This document shows positions 5,889 to 8,685 of a DNA stretch of 8,685 bases, piece by piece (the stretch's first letter is position 1; every line of letters begins with the position of its first letter). Both the position numbers and the translations under genes were made by a program. The notes under the pieces were generated by a model. It saw only the letters and a list, made by a program, of their open reading frames with translations. It was not told where the DNA came from and made no database searches. This DNA comes from Pseudomonadota bacterium (GTDB lineage Bacteria; Pseudomonadota; Gammaproteobacteria; Burkholderiales; Burkholderiaceae_B), in contig JAEWJD010000167.1 in NCBI GenBank assembly GCA_023386765.1, positions 1 through 8,685 of the forward strand, given 5' to 3'.

Positions 5889-5909
5889 GGCGAACGCCTG
5901 GCGTTCGCC
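5889..5909 (+). other. Leader hairpin 2 (9-bp perfect arms, 3-base loop) before the permease ribosome site
   Basis: GGCGAACGC (5889-5897), loop CTG and GCGTTCGCC (5901-5909) make a tight, perfect stem-loop followed by CCCTTCATTA, which is only slightly T-rich. It ends 10 bases before the AGGAG site, so it does not cover it. It could be a weak terminator or attenuator, the 3' end of a small RNA, or an RNA stability element. Confidence 0.55.
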
Positions 5910-5919
5910 CCTTCATTAC

Positions 5920-5924
5920 AGGAG
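5920..5924 (+). promoter_or_regulatory. Shine-Dalgarno AGGAG deciding the TTG start of the permease
   Basis: AGGAG lies 6 bases before TTG 5931. No in-frame ATG near the N-terminus would keep the whole first membrane helix, so this site supports the TTG start. Confidence 0.75.
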
Positions 5925-5930
5925 CATCCG

Positions 5931-7328
5931 TTGTACAGCCTGTTGATTGTCCTGGCCGCCCTGGCCTTCCTGATGTTGGCCGCCTATCGCGGCTACAGCG
6001 TCATCCTGTGCGCCCCCATCGCCGCCATGGGCGCCGTGCTGCTCACCGACGCCTCTGCCCTGGCGCCGGTGTTCTCCGGCATTTTCATGGAGCGCATGGC
6101 GGGTTTCGCCAAGCTGTACTTCCCGGTGTTCCTGCTGGGCGCCGTATTCGGCAAGCTGATCGAGCTGTCCGGTTTCTCGCGCGCCATCGTCAGCGCCGTG
6201 CTGCGCATGATCGGTCCGCGTCACGCGGTGGCGGCCATCGTGGCGGTCTGCGCCATCCTGACCTATGGCGGCGTCTCGCTGTTCGTGGTGGTGTTCGCCG
6301 TCTATCCCTTCGCGGCTGAACTCTTTCGCCAGAGCGACATGCCCAAGCGCCTGAACCCCGGCACGATCGCACTGGGTGCCTTCACCTTCACCATGACGGC
6401 CCTGCCCGGCACGCCGCAGATCCAGAACATCATCCCCGGCAGCTTCTTCGGCACCACGGCTTGGGCCGCTCCCTGGCTGGGCGTGATCGGCGCGGCCTTC
6501 ATCGTGGTGTTCGGCCTGCTTTACCTGCAATGGCGCATGCGCGTGGCGCTGGCCAATGGCGAGGGCTACGGTACCGACCTGCGCAACGAACCCTCGCCGG
6601 CCGCCGGCGAAGGCCGCGAACCGAGCGCGCTGCTGGCGCTGCTGCCCCTGGTGGTGGTGGGCGTGGTCAACTACCTGCTGACCCAGTGGATTCCGGTCTG
6701 GTACCCGGCCGGCAGCCAGGTCGACCTGCCCGGCCTGCCGCAACCGCTGCCTGCCAATGCCGGCGCGCAATTGGCCATCTGGGCCGTGATGGGCGCCCTG
6801 CTCGCCGGTATCGCCACCATTCTGCTGTTCTCGTTCCGCCGCATTGCAGGCCACTTCGCCGAAGGCAGCCGCGCGGCCGTCTCGGGCGCCCTGCTGGCCG
6901 CCATGAACACGGCCGCCGAGTATGGTTTCGGCGGCGTGATCGCGGCATTGCCGGGCTTTCTGCTGGTGGCCGAAGGCCTCAAGAGCATTGCCGATCCGCT
7001 GGTCGGCGAAGCCGTCGCCGTCACCACGCTGGCCGGGATCACCGGGTCGGCCTCGGGCGGCATGAGCATCGCCCTGGCTGCCATGTCCAGCACCTTCATC
7101 GAAAACGCCAACGCGGCCGGCATCCCCATGGAAGTGCTGCACCGCGTGGCCGCGATGGCCTCGGGCGGCATGGATACCCTGCCTCACAACGGCGCGGTCA
7201 TCACGCTGCTGGCCGTCACCGGCCTGACGCACCGCCAGTCGTATGGCGACATCTTCGCCATCACCCTGATCGCCACGGCAGCCGTCTTTGCCGTCATCGG
7301 GGTGTACTACCTGACCGGCATCGTTTAG
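5931..7328 (+). CDS. GntP-family H+/organic-acid permease
   Basis: This 465-residue inner-membrane protein belongs to the gluconate:H+ symporter (GntP) family, which imports gluconate, related sugar acids or, in some branches, D-3-hydroxybutyrate. It is almost wholly hydrophobic, with roughly 12-14 helices (for example 3-18, 22-38, 62-80, 98-128, 182-200, 233-251, 280-300, 437-462). Family-like stretches are TYGGVSLFVVVFAVYP (111-126), TALPGTPQIQNIIPG (156-170), TGSASGGMSIAL (371-382) and SGGMDTLPHNGAV (411-423). A charged loop at about 201-232 separates the two halves. Translation starts at TTG with AGGAG six bases upstream. The gene stands alone: no sugar-acid or hydroxybutyrate enzyme is adjacent, so substrate is undecided; the LPHNGAV stretch recalls the hydroxybutyrate-permease branch, at low confidence. 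The long leader suggests careful regulation. Confidence 0.92.
   Translation: MYSLLIVLAALAFLMLAAYRGYSVILCAPIAAMGAVLLTDASALAPVFSGIFMERMAGFAKLYFPVFLLGAVFGKLIELSGFSRAIVSAVLRMIGPRHAVAAIVAVCAILTYGGVSLFVVVFAVYPFAAELFRQSDMPKRLNPGTIALGAFTFTMTALPGTPQIQNIIPGSFFGTTAWAAPWLGVIGAAFIVVFGLLYLQWRMRVALANGEGYGTDLRNEPSPAAGEGREPSALLALLPLVVVGVVNYLLTQWIPVWYPAGSQVDLPGLPQPLPANAGAQLAIWAVMGALLAGIATILLFSFRRIAGHFAEGSRAAVSGALLAAMNTAAEYGFGGVIAALPGFLLVAEGLKSIADPLVGEAVAVTTLAGITGSASGGMSIALAAMSSTFIENANAAGIPMEVLHRVAAMASGGMDTLPHNGAVITLLAVTGLTHRQSYGDIFAITLIATAAVFAVIGVYYLTGIV
6591..6613 (+). repeat. In-frame palindrome inside the permease loop
   Basis: TCGCCGGC-C-GCCGGCGA (6594-6610) is a perfect 8-bp-arm palindrome, extended by a further two pairs beyond one mismatch. 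It encodes PSPAAGEG (residues 221-228) in the hydrophilic loop. Such Pro/Ser/Ala/Gly/Glu-rich translations are typical of short REP-like palindromes that land in coding sequence, but high GC alone can produce this. Confidence 0.3.
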
Positions 7329-7340
7329 CGCCGGCCGGAT

Positions 7341-7365
7341 GCCGACGCCCTCAGGGGCGTTCGGC
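7341..7365. terminator. Convergent hairpin between permease and DUF2007 gene
   Basis: GCCGACGCCC (7341-7350) and GGGCGTTCGGC (7355-7365) pair with one bulged base around a 4-base loop. It starts 12 bp past the permease stop and overlaps the last codons of the leftward DUF2007 gene. The position suits a shared terminator for converging transcripts, but neither side has a T-run. Confidence 0.4.
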
Positions 7366-7659
7366 TCCGCAATGCCAGCAGGCGCTGAACTGCGCCTCCA
7401 GGTGCTCGCCGCAAGCCGGGCAGAACCAGTCCAGCGCCGGCACCGCGGGCTCTGCGGCCAGGCCAATCACGCGCAGTGCCAGCTCGCGGTCGGCCTTGTT
7501 GTCGATCCAGATTTCGGGGGCGCACTGGTCCACCGGGATCTCGCCCATCACGCCTTGCAGATGGGTGTTCTGCAGAACGGCCGGCACCCGGGCCTGCTGC
7601 AACAGATTCAACCAATGCTGCGCCAGCAAGAGACTGGGCGCGCGCGTCAACCTGGGCAT
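7351..7659 (-). CDS. DUF2007 domain protein with C-terminal zinc ribbon
   Basis: This small cytoplasmic protein of 102 residues has no signal peptide. The N-terminal two-thirds (about 9-68) matches the DUF2007 pattern, sometimes called putative prokaryotic signal-transducing protein: LAQHWLNLLQQARVPAVLQN, then LQGVMGEIP (34-42), PEIWID (48-53) and an Ala/Leu-rich helix. The C-terminus carries CPAC (80-83) and CWHC (94-97), two CxxC pairs that should bind zinc. The start ATG 7659 has the run GGGAGGGGG ending 3 bases upstream, a strong ribosome site. No biochemical function is established for this family to my knowledge. The gene is divergent from the metallophosphoesterase and converges on the permease, so context gives no role. 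Confidence 0.85.
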   Translation of the reverse strand: MPRLTRAPSLLLAQHWLNLLQQARVPAVLQNTHLQGVMGEIPVDQCAPEIWIDNKADRELALRVIGLAAEPAVPALDWFCPACGEHLEAQFSACWHCGAERP

Positions 7660-7709
7660 GAGCCCCCTCCCACACGTGGAAAAGCGCCATGCTAGCCCAG
7701 GCCCGTCGC

Positions 7710-7749
7710 ACAGGACAGACGCTTTGCGTTAGCCTATGACGCGTCCTGT
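7710..7749. promoter_or_regulatory. Inverted repeat ACAGGAC/GTCCTGT in the DUF2007/phosphoesterase divergent gap
   Basis: ACAGGAC (7710-7716) and GTCCTGT (7743-7749) are exact 7-bp inverted repeats separated by 26 bp inside the 105-bp divergent gap (7660-7764). No convincing -35/-10 pair is visible for either gene. It may be a paired half-site for a regulator or simple chance. Confidence 0.25.
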
Positions 7750-7764
7750 CTGCCGGATCCCATC

Positions 7765-8685
7765 GTGGCGCTACGCAAATCCTCTTTCTTCCTGCGCTTT
7801 CTGACCCTGGGCGTGCTGGCCCACCTGTATGTCGGGCTGCGCCTGATCCCCGATGCGCCGGTCGGCCCGGGCTGGCAGATCGCCGCCGCCCTGGGCCTGT
7901 TGCTGTCCTTCATCCTGATTCCGCTGGGCAAGCTCAGCCGCGCCAGCGGCCGTCAGCCCTGGGCCGACCGGCTCGCCTGGGTGGGTCTGCTGTGCATGGG
8001 CTTTTTCTCCATGCTGTTCGTGTTCACGGTGCTGCGCGACGTGCTGCTTCTGGCCGCCTGGCTGGTGTCGCTGGCCGACGGCAGCGGGCCGCTGACCCGG
8101 TTGCGCGCGATCTCGGCGCTGACGGTGCCCGCGCTGGCCCTGGCCGGCACGCTGCTGGGGCTCTATAACGCGCGCCGTCTGGCGCACGTCAAACGGGTGG
8201 ACGTACCCATTACCGGCTTGCCCGCCGCCCTGCAGGGCATGACCATTGCCCAGATCAGCGACGTGCATGTCGGCCCCACCATCAAGGCCGGCTATGTGCA
8301 AGCCATCGTCGATGCCGTCAATGCGCTGCGCCCTGAACTGATCGCCATCACGGGAGACGTGGTCGACGGCAGCGTGGCGGCCCTGTCGGCCCATACCGCG
8401 CCGCTGGGCAAGCTGCGCGCGCCCGGCGGCGTCTTCCTGGTGACCGGCAACCATGAATATTATTCAGGCGCCAGCGCCTGGGTGAACGAGTTCCGCCGCC
8501 TGGGCCTGACCGTGCTGCAGAACCAGCACTGCGTGGTCGAGCGCGGTGGCGCGCCGTTAGTGGTGGCCGGCGTGACCGACTACGGCGCCGCTGCCTTCGA
8601 TCCAGCCCAGCGCAGCGATCCGCACGCCGCCCTGCAAGGTGCGCCGGCGCGGGCCGGCCCCCGCCAGCAGCTGGCCCCCCACCCC
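7765..8685 (+). CDS. Membrane-anchored metallophosphoesterase (C-terminus beyond window)
   Basis: The 307 visible codons begin with about five N-terminal membrane segments (roughly 8-28, 37-54, 70-88, 91-104 and 115-135). These are followed by a calcineurin-like phosphoesterase domain from about residue 146 that uses two metals. Motifs seen are SDVHVG (165-170; metal-binding Asp166 and His168), TGDVVDG (196-202; Asp198) and TGNHEYY (227-233; Asn229 and His230), then VAGVTDY (267-273). This architecture matches YkuE/YpbG-type phosphoesterases; some act on lipid-linked substrates, but the substrate here is unknown. GTG 7765 is the best start: it immediately precedes the first hydrophobic segment, but only a weak GGA lies upstream. 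The last eight codons read RQQLAPHP where relatives have a hydrophobic pair and LAHQP, including a metal-ligand histidine. This may be sequence error at a contig end. Confidence 0.88.
   Translation, partial: MALRKSSFFLRFLTLGVLAHLYVGLRLIPDAPVGPGWQIAAALGLLLSFILIPLGKLSRASGRQPWADRLAWVGLLCMGFFSMLFVFTVLRDVLLLAAWLVSLADGSGPLTRLRAISALTVPALALAGTLLGLYNARRLAHVKRVDVPITGLPAALQGMTIAQISDVHVGPTIKAGYVQAIVDAVNALRPELIAITGDVVDGSVAALSAHTAPLGKLRAPGGVFLVTGNHEYYSGASAWVNEFRRLGLTVLQNQHCVVERGGAPLVVAGVTDYGAAAFDPAQRSDPHAALQGAPARAGPRQQLAPHP

Noticed and set aside
5916..7466. A 516-codon minus-strand open frame opposite the permease
   Set aside because: Low-complexity Gly/His/Gln/Asp-rich translation without family motifs; the plus strand encodes a clear membrane transporter.
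6461..7732. A 423-codon plus-strand open frame in a second frame of the permease
   Set aside because: Arg/Gly/His-rich translation, a frame shadow of the permease, and it runs through the hairpin and the opposite-strand DUF2007 gene.
7771..8454. Minus-strand open frame of 227 codons opposite the metallophosphoesterase
   Set aside because: Gln/Gly/His-rich shadow; the plus strand carries membrane segments and DxH, GD and GNHE motifs.
1..8685. CRISPR arrays, tRNA or rRNA genes, insertion sequences, toxin-antitoxin or defence genes
   Set aside because: No repeat-spacer pattern, conserved RNA sequence, transposase motif or defence domain was found on either strand.

Overview
This is a GC-rich stretch of bacterial chromosome of about 8.7 kb. 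Gene families, codon use and densely packed genes with many LysR regulators and periplasmic binding proteins suggest a betaproteobacterium of the Burkholderiales, probably near Bordetella/Achromobacter (Alcaligenaceae). That placement is an inference from overall character, not from a marker gene. I see no rRNA, tRNA, CRISPR array, insertion sequence, phage gene or plasmid origin.

Region 1 (1-2659): a leftward pair consisting of an isocitrate lyase/PEP mutase-family lyase (761-1612) followed by a family-5 ABC substrate-binding protein (1-689, cut by the window edge). A LysR regulator (1742-2659) is transcribed divergently. The 129-bp gap between regulator and lyase is AT-rich and carries two matching 11-bp dyads. 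This looks like a regulated module for importing and cleaving an organic acid of unknown identity.

Region 2 (2656-5686): an adenine-deaminase-type hydrolase (2656-3612, leftward) shares its stop tetranucleotide CTAG with the first LysR gene. It is divergent from a second LysR gene (3737-4603), which is followed after 18 bp by a class I nitronate monooxygenase (4622-5686). The deaminase/LysR gap carries two TTCT-type dyads 30 bp apart.

Region 3 (5687-7328): a 244-bp non-coding leader precedes a GntP-family permease that starts with TTG (5931-7328). The leader holds an FNR/ANR-like site with a nearby -10 element, a weaker sigma-54-like element, one GC-rich hairpin and two perfect 9-bp-arm hairpins. 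It is the most signal-dense non-coding stretch in the window.

Region 4 (7329-8685): a short leftward DUF2007 plus zinc-ribbon protein (7351-7659) converges on the permease. It is divergent from a membrane-anchored metallophosphoesterase (7765 to the right edge). The last few codons of the phosphoesterase do not fit its family, which may reflect poor sequence at a contig end.

The window reads mainly as ordinary accessory metabolism: transport, catabolic enzymes and their local regulators. The points most worth following are the regulatory architectures and the undefined substrate of the lyase/transporter module.
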